Source of the DNA: Apostichopus japonicus
Taxonomy: Eukaryota > Echinodermata > Holothuroidea > Aspidochirotida > Stichopodidae
NCBI RefSeq assembly: GCF_037975245.1
Contig: NC_092568.1
Span: 17,253,001 to 17,317,000 of the forward strand
Direction: 5' to 3'
DNA length: 64,000 nt
The translations under genes were made by a program, and so were the position numbers. Shown one piece after another: positions 63,566 to 64,000 of the stretch; the stretch's first letter is position 1, and the number at the start of each line of letters is the position of its first letter. The notes beneath the pieces were generated by a model. It saw only the letters and a list, made by a program, of their open reading frames with translations, was not told where the DNA came from and did not search any database.

Positions 63566-63882
63566 ACTGTAGTAACTCTAGGCTCTAACAAATTGATACG
63601 AATCATGTAGCGCAGATATTATTCAGCCTTATCTTCAGAAATTTGTAGCTTTATCTTTTCAAACTATTATTTTTATATTTCACCCCTGCGCCTATAGCCT
63701 AGGTCTATATCTATAGGCTATGTTACATTGTGAATTGGATACAAAGATCAAACGTAACGTGTAACTTTCACTGATCTGTGCACAACTGCACATGGCAAAA
63801 TTATTATACCAGTTATTGCAAAAACTAAATGAAATAACAGCAGCATTTATAAAGAATATAACATTTAAAACCGCTAACTAAC

Positions 63883-63990
63883 CTGCGAGTCTCACTTTTA
63901 ATTGTTTGCCACTTATATTGCGATAAGAAATATCCAATTCTAAAACATCACATTCACAATATCCGTACTTAAATGCGCTGTGTTCGCCGG
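63883..63990 (-). other. Candidate upstream ABHD12 exon at the window edge
   Basis: On the minus strand an open stretch ends GACTCGCAG|GTTAGT, phase 1, which is the phase the next ABHD12 exon needs. The frame reads YRNISGKQLKVRLA, has no ATG and reaches a TGA close to the window edge. It may be an internal exon with an unseen acceptor, a 5' UTR exon, or not an exon. Confidence 0.3.
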
Positions 63991-64000
63991 TTGGTCAAGT

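Overview
The window is animal nuclear DNA. It has multi-exon genes with GT-AG introns, an AT-rich background, many microsatellites, a tRNA-derived SINE and many short DNA transposons with G/C-homopolymer ends. The style of the repeats fits a marine invertebrate, most likely a deuterostome such as an echinoderm. That is inference from general familiarity, since no marker gene fixes the species. No bacterial-type gene, rRNA, CRISPR array or confident free-standing tRNA gene was seen.

Three genes can be assembled exon by exon. (1) A RhoU/RhoV-type atypical Rho GTPase lies on the minus strand (23920-30923, 3 coding exons, 305 aa, complete), with candidate poly(A) signals near 23108-23123, a possible TATA box near 31411 and a perfect CRE palindrome at 31562. 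(2) A short three-exon gene of an uncharacterised family lies on the plus strand (36467-38058, 149 aa, complete). (3) An ABHD12-type serine hydrolase (membrane lysophosphatidylserine lipase family) lies on the minus strand from 61745 down to 51251. It has 12 coding exons with all intron phases agreeing and an intact Ser-Asp-His triad. Its 5' end is unresolved, and a candidate exon touches the right edge of the window.

The rest is intergenic or intronic. 1-23 kb holds no gene I can support, but has a 161-bp tandem duplication, several satellites, two well-bounded hAT-like elements and one degraded one, and a hammerhead-ribozyme-like repeat. 38.1-39.0 kb is a patchwork of local duplications. 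41.3-45.1 kb is a transposon nest: two hAT-like elements, each with a perfect 8-bp target-site duplication and each carrying a further hAT-like insertion. 46.4-47.5 kb holds a long (TA)n tract and a 19-bp minisatellite. 47.7-51.2 kb is AT-rich, gene-free sequence next to the ABHD12 stop codon and may be its 3' UTR.

The most unusual signals are: the group of short hAT-like elements sharing 8-bp duplications; a roughly 95-bp core with a conserved GCGCCA/TGGCGC hairpin shared by elements with different termini; a near-perfect inverted repeat with arms of about 67 bp; the hammerhead-like motif; and an hAT insertion about 25 bp from an ABHD12 splice acceptor. The three genes show no sign of acting together.
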